Shown: in pieces, positions 49,804 to 60,087 of the stretch
Numbering within the stretch: position 1 is the first letter of the stretch
Layout: every line of letters starts with the position of its first letter
Assembly: GCF_900090235.1 (NCBI RefSeq)
Contig: NZ_LT607750.1
Span: forward strand, 7,025,501 to 7,089,500
DNA length: 64,000 nt
Origin: Micromonospora echinaurantiaca
GTDB taxonomy: Bacteria > Actinomycetota > Actinomycetes > Mycobacteriales > Micromonosporaceae
Direction: 5' to 3'
Notes under the pieces: model-generated
Seen by the model: the letters and a program-made list of their open reading frames with translations, nothing else
Databases searched by the model: none
What the model was told of the DNA's origin: nothing
Program-made: the position numbers and the translations under genes

Positions 49804-49818
49804 CCTCAGCCCCACCAG
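49804..49818. other. Candidate right attachment site (attR)
   Basis: CCTCAGCCCCACCAG matches the tRNA-Ala 3' end at 29790-29804 in 14 of 15 positions, in the same orientation. It lies exactly where low-GC island DNA changes to typical chromosomal DNA, and overlaps the stop codon of the convergent gene at 49806. In the empty chromosome the tRNA and that gene would then be tail-to-tail neighbours. Confidence 0.6.
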
Positions 49819-50093
49819 CTGAGCACCGACACGGCGAGCATCCCCAGCGCCAGGACGGCGAGGAGGAACACCAGCACCCGGTGACGCGACCTGCGCGCCC
49901 GCCCGCCGGCCGGACCCGCTACCGCCCGGTCGCGGGCCACGGCTTCGGCGAACCGCTCGAAGTCCGCGACCTGGCCGCCCGCGGTCAGCCCGACCGTCTC
50001 GGACACCTCGGGCAACGGTGGCGGCGGGGAGACGTCCTGCGTCTCGTACCGCGGCTCGATCCGCGGCGGCAGCCGACGGAAGCGGTCGCTCAT
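49806..50093 (-). CDS. Hypothetical tail-anchored membrane protein
   Basis: 95 residues from ATG 50093 (MSDRFRRLPPRIEPRYETQD). The charged/Pro-rich N-terminal part is followed by one C-terminal helix (RVLVFLLAVLALGMLAVSVLSWWG). If the island ends at 49818, integration replaced its last codon or two (AGC in the tRNA-derived sequence would read Ser instead of Gly). First chromosomal gene beyond the island. Confidence 0.65.
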   Translation of the reverse strand: MSDRFRRLPPRIEPRYETQDVSPPPPLPEVSETVGLTAGGQVADFERFAEAVARDRAVAGPAGGRARRSRHRVLVFLLAVLALGMLAVSVLSWWG

Positions 50094-50127
50094 GCGGCCA
50101 GGGTGACAGACGAACGCCAAGGCCGGC

Positions 50128-50152
50128 AGTGGCCGCCGTCGCGGCGGCCACT
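50128..50152 (-). terminator. Hairpin terminator of the M28 peptidase gene
   Basis: A perfect 10-bp stem AGTGGCCGCC (50128-50137) with 50143-50152, 5-nt loop, 11 bases past the peptidase stop on the minus strand. Confidence 0.82.
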
Positions 50153-50162
50153 CCCGACGCTG

Positions 50163-52583
50163 TCAGAGCGGATAGGTGCGGGCGACCGCGAGCATCTCCG
50201 AACTGTGCGAGCCGACCACCCCGACGTCCGCCGGGCGGGGCCGGAAGCCGGGCAGCGCGTCCAGGCCGTCGCTGGCGTCCATCGCGCGCAGCGCCACCTG
50301 TCCGGCCTTCGGCGTCACGGTCAGCGTCACCTCGATGCCCTCGGCCGGCGGGGCGTGGAAGACCACCCCGAAGCCCCACTTGCCGTCCCGCGCCTCGACC
50401 GGCACCGGACGGCCGGCCACCTCGGCGCGCAGCACGGTCGCCGTCGCCGAGTCGACGTGCAGGGTGGCCAGCCGGACCGGGCGTTGCGGGGTGAGCCACA
50501 GCCGCAGCGTGCGCTCGCCACCGGCGGTGCTGTCGGCGAGCACGTCCAGCTTCGGGGCGGGCAGGTTCGCCGCCTGCGCCGGACCGCCGAGCAGGTCCCC
50601 GTCGCCCAGGCCGGGGAAGTCGTCGGTCACCGAGACCGGGCCGTCGACGTACTGACCGGTCCAGGGCTGCGGGTCGGCCTCGTGGCTGAGCCAGCGGGCC
50701 TGGCCGGTGCCGGCGTCCAGGGCGTACATCAGGTGGGTGGGCGCGGGGTGCGCGGCGTCGAACCGGTCGACGGCGAGCCCGACCCCGGCGAACACCACCG
50801 CGGCGAGCGCGCCGGCCGCAGCCGGCAGCGCGCCGAGCCGGCGGGCGCGCAGCGCGACCAGGCCGCGCTGGCCGCCGGCCTGCGGGTGCAGCAGGTCCAC
50901 CACCGGCAGCGCGGCCAGCCCGAGCAGCACCGCGACCAGCGCGGCCACCCCGCCCATCGCCATGCCGAGCGCCGGGAAGAGCAGCACCACCGTCGGGAGC
51001 AGGATGATCACGGCGACCGCGCCGGCCGCCGTCACCGCGACCACCGGCCACGGGCCGTCGAGCCGGGTGGCCAGCGCCGCCAGCCCGCCGAGCGTGCCGG
51101 CCAGGGCCGGCAGGGTGAGCAGGTACGCCCCGCCGGGCACCAGCACGGCGAGCAGCACCCCGAGCAGGGCGAGCCAGCCCAGCGCGCCGACCGCCAGCGC
51201 GGCCGGGCCGATCCGGCGGCGGGTCAGCGCGTACCAGGCGAACAGGATCGCGGCGGCCAGCGCCACCACGGCCAGCCGGTACCAGATCGGCCGGTACGGG
51301 TCGAGCAGCTCGGCGTAGCCGGGCCGGATCGCCGTGACCACCGCCCAGAGCAGTTGCGCGGCCACCGGGGCGGCCACGATCGGCACCAGCGCCAGCCCGA
51401 AGCCGGCGACCAGCCGGCCGGTGGTGGCCCGGCCGCGCCGGCGGGTCAGCCAGCTGAGCGCGACCACCGCGGCCAGCGCGACGAGGGCCAGCGGCAGGGT
51501 CAGCCAGCCGGGGTAGTGGACCAGCCCGCCGGGCACCGGGAAGTAGGTGGCGTCCTGGCCGGCGCGCAGCGTGGCCAGGTCGACCCGGCCGAACTCCCGG
51601 GCCAGGCCGAGCGCGTTGTCCCCGTGCTGCTGCAGGCTCGCCCGGTCCAGCGCGGCCGGGGTGTCCAGCGGCGTGTGGTAGATCGCGCCGCCGTCGATGT
51701 ACGCCGAGTTCAGCCCGAGGAAGTCCCGGTCGAGGAACGCGGTGAAGTCGGTGTCGTTGGGCAGCGCCCGGTAGATCTCCACCGCGAACGAGGTGCCCAC
51801 CGGGTGCGGCGCCGCCCGCCCGAAGACGTCCACCAGCTTCGCGTTGTTCCGGGACGTCTCGAACATGATCACCGGGCCGGTGGATCCGCGGGCCTCCAGG
51901 TTGAGCACCACCCCGCCGTCGGCGGCCAGCGGGTGGCTGGCGGCGAAGGCCGAGGCGCCGCAGAGGCACGCCTCCTCGGCGTCGGTGAGCACGAAGACGA
52001 TGTCGTTGCGCGGCCGCGGACCGGCGGCCAGCGCCCGGGCCACCTCCAGGATGGCCGAGGTGCCGGCGGCGTCGTCGTTGCCGCCCGGACCGGTCTGCAC
52101 CGAGTCGTAGTGGGCGACCAGGAAGACCTTGCCGGTCGGGTCGGTGCCGGGAAGCCGGGCCACCACATTGCGTACCCGGGCCAGGGTGGCGCCGCCGGCC
52201 GCGCCGCTGAGCTGGCCGGCCTCCGGAGCCACCGTGTCCTGCACCTCGGTCTCCAGGCCGAGCCCGCGCAGCACCCCCTCGACGTGGGCGCGGACCTGGT
52301 CGTTGGCCGGGCTGCCGGCCACGTGCGGCCGGGCCGCGATCACCTTGACGTTCTCGTACGCCCGCGCCGCGCTGAACTCGCCCGGCGGCGCGTCGGCCGG
52401 GCGCGGCGCCGGGGTGCGCAGGTCGAGCAGGGCGCCGGCGCCGACGGCGAGCAGCGCGACCAGCGCCGCCACGGCGGCGAGCAACCGGCGGCGGGGCCGG
52501 GCGAACGCGCGGTCGGCGGCGAGCACGGGCGAGCCGGGGCGGGTCGGGGCGTGCTCCGGCGCCGGAGTGGGGGGTGCGCCCAC
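50163..52583 (-). CDS. Membrane M28 family metallopeptidase
   Basis: 806 residues if started at GTG 52583 (GAGGAG 5 bases before); ATG 52619 is an alternative. A signal-anchor helix (LLAAVAALVALLAVGAGALL) is followed by the M28 zinc peptidase domain: VAHYDSVQTGPGGNDDAAGTSAILE (His, Asp), TDAEEACLCGA (Glu pair), DGGAIYHTPLDT (His). Then about eight membrane helices and an external C-terminal beta-rich domain. This aminopeptidase-plus-membrane layout is like the Ermin/FXNA group. It probably degrades peptides outside the membrane. Confidence 0.85.
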   Translation of the reverse strand: MGAPPTPAPEHAPTRPGSPVLAADRAFARPRRRLLAAVAALVALLAVGAGALLDLRTPAPRPADAPPGEFSAARAYENVKVIAARPHVAGSPANDQVRAHVEGVLRGLGLETEVQDTVAPEAGQLSGAAGGATLARVRNVVARLPGTDPTGKVFLVAHYDSVQTGPGGNDDAAGTSAILEVARALAAGPRPRNDIVFVLTDAEEACLCGASAFAASHPLAADGGVVLNLEARGSTGPVIMFETSRNNAKLVDVFGRAAPHPVGTSFAVEIYRALPNDTDFTAFLDRDFLGLNSAYIDGGAIYHTPLDTPAALDRASLQQHGDNALGLAREFGRVDLATLRAGQDATYFPVPGGLVHYPGWLTLPLALVALAAVVALSWLTRRRGRATTGRLVAGFGLALVPIVAAPVAAQLLWAVVTAIRPGYAELLDPYRPIWYRLAVVALAAAILFAWYALTRRRIGPAALAVGALGWLALLGVLLAVLVPGGAYLLTLPALAGTLGGLAALATRLDGPWPVVAVTAAGAVAVIILLPTVVLLFPALGMAMGGVAALVAVLLGLAALPVVDLLHPQAGGQRGLVALRARRLGALPAAAGALAAVVFAGVGLAVDRFDAAHPAPTHLMYALDAGTGQARWLSHEADPQPWTGQYVDGPVSVTDDFPGLGDGDLLGGPAQAANLPAPKLDVLADSTAGGERTLRLWLTPQRPVRLATLHVDSATATVLRAEVAGRPVPVEARDGKWGFGVVFHAPPAEGIEVTLTVTPKAGQVALRAMDASDGLDALPGFRPRPADVGVVGSHSSEMLAVARTYPL

Positions 52584-52783
52584 GGGGACTCCTCGGGGTG
52601 GGACCAGGGTGGGCACCATCCTGCACCGCCGTGGCCGCCGGTGACACTGGCCGATCCGGCGTAGATCCGGTTTGTCCGGCAACGGGTAGTGATCCGTCCC
52701 ATCCCGCCCCGCGCCGGGTCCGTCGTGTTGTGTGCGACCGTTGTCTAATACAGGATCAGCAGGGCACTCGGAAGGAGCCCGAC

Positions 52784-54054
52784 ATCACCAGCGAACTCCC
52801 GCGTCTCGCGGCGGTGACCCGGCCGTACCGGGGGACCGGTCTGGCCGGTTCCCCCGTCGTGCCGTACCCGCACGGCGGCCTGGGACGGCACCCCAACCTG
52901 CCGCCCGGCGAGCGGCTGCGGGTGCTGCTGGTCGAGGACGACGAGGGGGACGCCTTCCTGGTCGGCGAGCTGCTCGCCGAGACCAACTCGATGATCGACC
53001 TGCTCGTCGCGACCAGCCTGAGCGAGGCCCGGCAGCGGGTGATGGGCGTGGACTGCGTCCTGCTCGACCTCGGCCTGCCCGACGCGCAGGGGCTGGACGG
53101 GCTGCGGGCGGTGCTGGAGATGGCCAGCGGCGCCGCGGTCTGCGTGCTGACCGGCCGCTCGGACGAGCACCTGGGCATCGTCGCGGTCGCCGAGGGGGCG
53201 CAGGACTACCTGGTCAAGGGCCAGGTCGACGGGGTGCTGCTGACCCGGGCGCTGCGCTACGCGGTGGAGCGCAAGCGGGCCGACGAGAACGCCCGCAGGC
53301 TGCGCGAGGTGGAGCTGCGTCAGGCCGAGTCGGCCCGCCTGGAGCGCGGCCTGCTGCCCCAGCCGCTGATGACCACCGACCAGGTCGCGGTGCACGCCTT
53401 CTACCGGCCGGGCCGGCACGCCGCGCTGATCGGTGGCGACTTCTACGACGTGGTGCAGACCCGTCCCGACCGGCTCGACCTGATCGTCGGTGACGTCTGC
53501 GGGCACGGCGCCGACGAGGCGGCGCTCGGCGTCGAACTGCGGGTGGCCTGGCGGGCGCTGATCCTCGCCGGGGTGCCCGACGACGAGGTGCTGCCGGCGC
53601 TGGAGCAGGTGCTGATGAGCGAGCGCCGGCTGCAGGAGATCTTCGCGACCGTGGCCACCGCCCGGCTGGACCTGGACGCCAACCGGGCCACCGTGCGGTT
53701 GGCCGGCCACCCGCCGCCGCTGCTGCTCTCCCGCGGCCGGGTCGCGCCGGTTCCCGCCCCCGGCGGTCTGCTGCTGGGCGTACGACCGCGCCGGCCGGTC
53801 GCCTACGACCTGGAGTTCGAGGCCGATGACTGGTCCCTGTTGATGTACACCGACGGCCTGATCGAGGGCCGGATCGGCGAGGGCGACGAGCGCCTCGACG
53901 TGCCCGGCCTGAACGACCTGATCGCGGAACCGGCCAGCCGGCAGGTGCCGCTGCCCGAGCTGCCCGCCTGGCTGGTCGGGCGGGCCGAGCAGCTCAACGG
54001 CGGCCCGCTCGCCGACGACGTCGCCATGCTGCTGCTCAGCCGGGGTGGTGGCCG

Positions 54055-54058
<4 letters not shown>
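52784..54058 (+). CDS. Response regulator with PP2C/SpoIIE phosphatase output
   Basis: About 424 residues. Receiver domain: LLVEDDEGDAF, DCVLLDLGLPDAQ (phospho-Asp), VLTGR and LVKGQ. A coiled linker precedes a PP2C domain (LIGGDFYDVV, VGDVCGHGADEAAL, YTDGLIE, LADDVAMLLL). It dephosphorylates a Ser/Thr target when phosphorylated by a partner kinase. The start is unclear: AAGGAG (52772-52777) stands 6 bases before ATC 52784; the first standard in-frame codon after it is GTG 52814; GTG 52730 lies upstream. Overlaps the kinase gene by 4 bases. Confidence 0.83.
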
Positions 54059-55808
<1,750 letters not shown>

Positions 55809-55812
<4 letters not shown>

Positions 55813-56261
55813 CCGCGCCGGCAGACGGCAAGAGCCCGATCGAGGTCCTGCTCGTCGAGGACGACCCGGGTGACGTGTTGATGACCCAGGAGGCGTTCGA
55901 GGAGCACAAGCTCCGCAACCGGCTGACCGTCGTCTCCGACGGCGCCGAGGCGCTGGCCTACCTGCGCCGGGAGGGCCGGTACGCGGACGCGGTCACCCCT
56001 GACCTGGTCCTGCTCGACCTGAACCTGCCCAAGCGGGACGGTCGGGAGGTGCTCGAGGAGATCAAGAAGGACGAGCAGCTCTGCCGGATCCCGGTGGTGG
56101 TGCTGACCACCTCGCAGGCCGACGAGGACATCCTGCGCAGCTACCAGCTGCACGCGAACGCGTACGTCACCAAGCCGGTGGACTTCGAGCGGTTCATCTC
56201 GGTGGTCCGGCAGATCGACGAGTTCTTCGTCAGCGTGGTGAAGCTGCCGCCGCGTGGTTGA
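55809..56261 (+). CDS. Response regulator, Rcp1-like single receiver
   Basis: 150 residues from ATG 55809. [33 protein letters not shown] (phospho-Asp), [12 protein letters not shown] and [12 protein letters not shown]; no output domain. Stand-alone Rcp1-type receivers shuttle phosphate from a phytochrome-like histidine kinase, here the upstream gene. Overlaps the kinase by 4 bases and the phosphatase by 8. Confidence 0.9.
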
Positions 56262-57063
56262 CACCCTGCTCGACGACGTCGGTGGGCTGCTGCGCGAGAC
56301 CGCCGACCAGGTCGTGCTGCCGCTGTTCCGCAAGCTGGACGACGCCGACGTCGCCGAGAAGGCGCCCGGCGAGATCGTCACCGTCGCCGACCGGCGGGCC
56401 GAGGAGATGATCTCGGCAACCCTGCGCCGGCTGCGGCCCGGCTCGGTGGTGGTCGGCGAGGAGGCGGTGGCCGACGATCCGGGCCTGCTGCGTCACCTGC
56501 GCGGATCCGGCGACGTGTGGCTGGTCGACCCGGTCGACGGCACCTCGAACTTCGCCGCCGGCCGGCGGCCGTTCGCGCTGATGGTGTCCCTGCTGACGGA
56601 CGGCGAGCCGGCCGCCGCGTGGGTGCTCGACCCGCTCGCCGACACGCTGGCCAGCGCCCGGACGGGGGAGGGCGCCTGGCTGAACGGGCAGCCGGTGCGG
56701 ACCACGCGCTCGGCGCCGCCGGTCGGCGAACTGCGCGGCGCGGCGATGACCCGCTTCCTGCCGCCGGCGTCCCGGGCCACCGTCGACGCCGGCGCCGCCC
56801 GTTTCGGAGAGCTGCTGCCCGGCCAGCACTGCGCCGGGCGGGAGTACCTCGACGTCCTCCTCGGCGACCAGCAGTTCGTGCTCTTCTGGCGGACCCTGCC
56901 GTGGGACCACGGGCCGGGCACCCTGCTGGTCGGGGCGGCGGGCGGGGTGGCCCGACGCTTCGACGGCACCGACTACCACCCGGCCGACGAGGGCCACGGC
57001 CTGCTCGTCGCCGCCAACGAGGAGATCTGGACCGAGGTCCGCGACGCCCTCCTCACCCCCTGA
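56254..57063 (+). CDS. Inositol monophosphatase family protein
   Basis: 269 residues from GTG 56254. Metal-binding motifs [21 protein letters not shown] and [23 protein letters not shown] match the IMPase superfamily (GEE, DPxDGTxNF, WDxAxG). Likely acts on inositol phosphate or a similar phosphorylated metabolite, or on PAP. It is the last gene of the signalling operon and ends before a 16-bp hairpin. Confidence 0.88.
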   Translation: MVDTLLDDVGGLLRETADQVVLPLFRKLDDADVAEKAPGEIVTVADRRAEEMISATLRRLRPGSVVVGEEAVADDPGLLRHLRGSGDVWLVDPVDGTSNFAAGRRPFALMVSLLTDGEPAAAWVLDPLADTLASARTGEGAWLNGQPVRTTRSAPPVGELRGAAMTRFLPPASRATVDAGAARFGELLPGQHCAGREYLDVLLGDQQFVLFWRTLPWDHGPGTLLVGAAGGVARRFDGTDYHPADEGHGLLVAANEEIWTEVRDALLTP

Positions 57064-57100
57064 CCCGCCACCCGCCGCTCAGGGTCCGCGCACGTTCACC

Positions 57101-57138
57101 GAAAGAGTGGCCTCCCCGCGTCGGGAGGCCACTCTTTC
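57101..57138. terminator. Strong hairpin terminator
   Basis: A perfect 16-bp stem, GAAAGAGTGGCCTCCC (57101-57116) with 57123-57138, 6-nt loop, 37 bases past the inositol phosphatase stop. A/T-rich ends act as T-run on both strands. Confidence 0.9.
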
Positions 57139-57151
57139 CGTGCCCGAGCCC

Positions 57152-57223
57152 GGTCGGAACGGGAGCGGCGAGCGTGGTCGGAACGAGGGCGGCGAGCGTG
57201 GTCGGAACGGGGGTGGCGAGCGC
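57152..57223. repeat. Tandem repeat, 3 x 24 bp
   Basis: Unit GGTCGGAACGGGAGCGGCGAGCGT at 57152, 57176 and 57200, with 2-4 changes between copies; a decaying fourth start follows. Non-coding space between the terminator and the next gene. Confidence 0.85.
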
Positions 57224-57410
57224 GGTGGGTGAGGGGGTGGGTACGGGGAGTCGATGATGCGGGCGGCGGGCGCGCGGGGGGCTGGTCCGGGCTCGATGGT
57301 CCGGTATCCTGACCGCCGGTCTCCGCCAGCAGGCCGCCGACCGGCGCCGGCGGTGACCGCCGCCAGGCAGCGGTACCACGGGGGCCGGCGGCTGACGGAA
57401 GGATGCTTTC

Positions 57411-58427
57411 GTGCCCAGGACCATGCCCGCCGGGCGTCGTGGCCGCCGCCCGCTGATCGCTCTGCTCGCCGCCGTCGCGCTGCTGTTCGGCCTGGGGGCG
57501 GTGCCCGCGTACGCGGAGCCGAACGAGGGTGGCACCAAGAAGCTCCGGGACGCCCTGGAGGCGACCGCGAAGGCGCACCTCGAGGCCAAGGCGAAGCTGG
57601 ACAACTCCAAGCGCCGGCAGAAGGCGCTGGTGGGGGAGCTGACCGGGCTGGAGCTCCGGCTGGGTGAGCTGACCGAGCAGGTCGCCGAGGTGGCCGCGCA
57701 GTCCTACCGGGTGGGGCGGCTCACCCCGGCGTCGATGCTGCTCAACAGCGCCTCACCGGTGGCGTTCCTGGAGCGCGCGGCGAACCTGGACCTGATGGCG
57801 CAGCGGGACGGCAAGCGGCTGCGCGAGCTGGCCGAGGCGCGCCAGCAGGCGCAGGAGGCGAAGATCGCCCTCGACACCGAGGTCCGGGAGCAGCAGAAGC
57901 AGCTCGCCGTGATGGCGAAGAAGAAGAAGGAGGCCGAGGCCGCGCTCGCCGCGGTCAGCGGTGGCGGCAGCGGCGGCTTCAGCGGGGCCAGCTCGACCTC
58001 GGCCAAGCCGGCGCCCCGCAACCCGGACGGGTCCTGGCCGTCGGAGTCCTGCTCGGTGAACGACCCGACCACCTCCGGGTGCATCACGCCGCGCACCCTC
58101 AACGCCCTCCAGCAGACCAAGGCGGCCGGCTACAAGCGCTACGTCTCCTGCTACCGCAGCGGTGGCTCCGGCGAGCATCCGAAGGGCCGGGCCTGCGACT
58201 TCTCCGCCGCGGCGGGCGGGTTCGAGGACCGGACCGCGACCGGCGGTGACAAGGCGTACGGGGACAGCCTGGCCGCCTGGCACGTGCGCAACGCCAGCCG
58301 GCTCGGCGTGCTGTACGTGATCTGGTACCGGCAGATTTGGCATCCGGGCACCGGCTGGCGCTCGTACAGCGGTGGCGGCAGCCCGGCCGCCGACCATACG
58401 AACCATGTTCATCTCTCGATGTACTGA
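57411..58427 (+). CDS. Secreted coiled-coil protein with M15-like C-terminal domain
   Basis: 338 residues from GTG 57411. A signal peptide (PLIALLAAVALLFGLGAVPAYA, cut near residue 35) is followed by a long coiled coil (about 40-180), a Gly/Ser linker, then a domain with CSVNDPTTSGCITPRTLNALQQTKAAGYKRYVSCYRSGG and HPKGRACDFSAAAGGF, YVIWYRQIWHPG and HTNHVHLSMY. The latter matches the ARB_07466-like / D-Ala-D-Ala carboxypeptidase-like fold with His and Asp metal ligands. Probably acts at or binds peptidoglycan. Confidence 0.82.
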   Translation: MPRTMPAGRRGRRPLIALLAAVALLFGLGAVPAYAEPNEGGTKKLRDALEATAKAHLEAKAKLDNSKRRQKALVGELTGLELRLGELTEQVAEVAAQSYRVGRLTPASMLLNSASPVAFLERAANLDLMAQRDGKRLRELAEARQQAQEAKIALDTEVREQQKQLAVMAKKKKEAEAALAAVSGGGSGGFSGASSTSAKPAPRNPDGSWPSESCSVNDPTTSGCITPRTLNALQQTKAAGYKRYVSCYRSGGSGEHPKGRACDFSAAAGGFEDRTATGGDKAYGDSLAAWHVRNASRLGVLYVIWYRQIWHPGTGWRSYSGGGSPAADHTNHVHLSMY

Positions 58428-58463
58428 CCCGGAGCGCCAGGTTCGCTGCGTACCATCGCGACG

Positions 58464-60017
58464 GTGAACTCCCCATCGCCCGATGTCGCGGTACCGCCCG
58501 CGCAGCCCGAGCCGGCCACCGGCCGGGCCCTGCCCGGAGGCCTCGCCGCGTTCCTGGTCTTCTTCTCCAGCGGCGCCGTCCTGGTGCTGGAGACGGTCGC
58601 GCTGCGCCTGGTCGGTCCGTACGTCGGAGTGACCCTCCAGGTGACCAGTTCGGTGATCGGCATCGCGCTGGCCGCCATCGCGTACGGGGCGTGGTCCGGC
58701 GGCTGGCTGGCCGACCGGCGGGACCCGCGTACCCTGCTGGCCCCGGCGCTGGTGCTGGCCGGCATCGCCACCGCGGTGACCCTGCCGGTGGTCCGGTACG
58801 CCGGTGAGGTGCTGCGCGGCGGCGCCGCGACCGCCATCCTGCTGCTGGTCGCGCTCGCCGTCTTCGTACCGGCGGCGCTGCTCGCCGCGGTCACCCCGCT
58901 GGTGGTCAAGCTGCAACTGGCCGACCTGCGCCGGACCGGTCAGGTGGTCGGCCGGCTCTCCGGCATCGGCACGCTGGGCGGCATCACGGCCACCCTGGGC
59001 ACCGGCTTCGTGCTGGTCGCCGCCCTGCCCAGCACGGTCATCCTGTTCACCCTGGCCGCCGCGCTCGGGATCACCGGGATCTCCCTCGGGGTGTGGCTGC
59101 GCCGCCGGGACCGCGCCGGCACGCCCGGCCCGGCCCGGGCCAAGGCCGCGCTGGCCGTCCTCGGCCTGGTCGGGGCGGGGCTGACAACGGTCGCCCCGAA
59201 CCCGTGCGACATCGAGACGGCGTACCACTGCGCCCGGGTCGAGGCCGACCCGGACCGGGACAGCGGCCGGACCCTGCTGCTCAACTCGGCCCAGCACTCC
59301 TACGTGGACCTCGCCGACCCGACCCACCTGGAGTACGCGTACACCCAGTGGATCGGGGCGGTGGCCGATGTGGTGGCGCCGCCGGGACGGCGGCTGGACG
59401 CGCTGCACCTGGGCGGCGGCGGGTTCACCGTGCCGGGCTACCTGACCGCCACCCGGCCGGGCACCGACAACGTGGTCTTCGAGATCGACGGCGGGCTGGT
59501 CGAGCTGGGCGAGCGCGAGCTGGGCGTACGCCAGGGGCCGGCGCTGCGGGCGGTGGTGGGTGACGCCCGGATGCTGGTGGCCGGCGAGCCGGGCGACAGC
59601 CGCGACCTGGTGGTCGGCGACGCCTTCGGGCACCTGGTGGTGCCCTGGCACCTGGCCACCCGGGAGATGGCCGCGGAGATCCGCCGGGTGACCCGGCCGG
59701 GCGGCGTCTACGTGCAGAACGTCATCGACTACCCGCCGCTGCGCTTCATCCGCAGCGAACTGGCCACCGTCGCCGCCGAGTTCCGGCACGTCGCGCTGAT
59801 CGCCCCGCCGGCCGCCCTCGCCGGCGAGCAGGGGTCCAACTTCCTCATCGTCGCCTCCGACGCCCCGCTGCCGCTGGACGCGGTGCGGGCCCGGCTGGAC
59901 ACCCTCGACGAGGCGACCACCCTGCTGTCCGGCGCGGAGCTGAGCGGGTTCGTCGGCGACGCGCTGGTGCTCACCGACGACTACGCCCCGGTGGACCAAC
60001 TGCTGGCTACCGCCTGA
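58464..60017 (+). CDS. Spermidine synthase-like protein fused to membrane domain
   Basis: 517 residues from GTG 58464. About seven N-terminal helices (FLVFFSSGAVLVLETVALRLVGPYVG is the fused-MFS signature) precede a C-terminal SAM/polyamine-transferase-like fold: ALHLGGGGFTVPGYL, NVVFEIDGGLVELGERELGVR, VVGDARMLV and DLVVGDAFGHLVVPWHLATREMAAEIRRV. The catalytic DxxD-type residues for aminopropyl transfer are only partly recognisable, so polyamine synthesis is not certain. Confidence 0.82.
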   Translation: MNSPSPDVAVPPAQPEPATGRALPGGLAAFLVFFSSGAVLVLETVALRLVGPYVGVTLQVTSSVIGIALAAIAYGAWSGGWLADRRDPRTLLAPALVLAGIATAVTLPVVRYAGEVLRGGAATAILLLVALAVFVPAALLAAVTPLVVKLQLADLRRTGQVVGRLSGIGTLGGITATLGTGFVLVAALPSTVILFTLAAALGITGISLGVWLRRRDRAGTPGPARAKAALAVLGLVGAGLTTVAPNPCDIETAYHCARVEADPDRDSGRTLLLNSAQHSYVDLADPTHLEYAYTQWIGAVADVVAPPGRRLDALHLGGGGFTVPGYLTATRPGTDNVVFEIDGGLVELGERELGVRQGPALRAVVGDARMLVAGEPGDSRDLVVGDAFGHLVVPWHLATREMAAEIRRVTRPGGVYVQNVIDYPPLRFIRSELATVAAEFRHVALIAPPAALAGEQGSNFLIVASDAPLPLDAVRARLDTLDEATTLLSGAELSGFVGDALVLTDDYAPVDQLLATA

Positions 60018-60087
60018 ACGGGTGACTTCCTGACCGATTCCGACCGTGGAGGTGTAGTCCGGGCCCGCCGGGGCAACAACGCTGACC

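Larger units (their letters stand above)
29790..49818. mobile_element. AICE-type integrative conjugative element with defence/cargo region (about 20 kb)
   Basis: Integrase next to a tRNA, excisionase, HUH replication initiator (RepSA type), SpdB-like protein and a short FtsK-type TraSA-like translocase: this is the minimal gene set of an actinomycete integrative and conjugative element such as pSAM2. There is no relaxase or type IV secretion gene, which fits double-stranded FtsK-type transfer. Base composition falls to the right of about 39.3 kb and returns to chromosomal GC at about 49.8 kb. The right end is inferred from the imperfect repeat at 49804. The cargo part (40.7-49.5 kb) could be a second, older insertion. 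Confidence 0.75.

Noticed and set aside
57152..57223. CRISPR array
   Set aside because: Units are adjacent with no spacers, only three copies, and no cas genes nearby. The same applies to 61782-61859.
57240..57410. c-di-AMP (ydaO-type) riboswitch before the secreted wall-associated protein
   Set aside because: The gene type made it worth checking, but the conserved core of that riboswitch is not visible.
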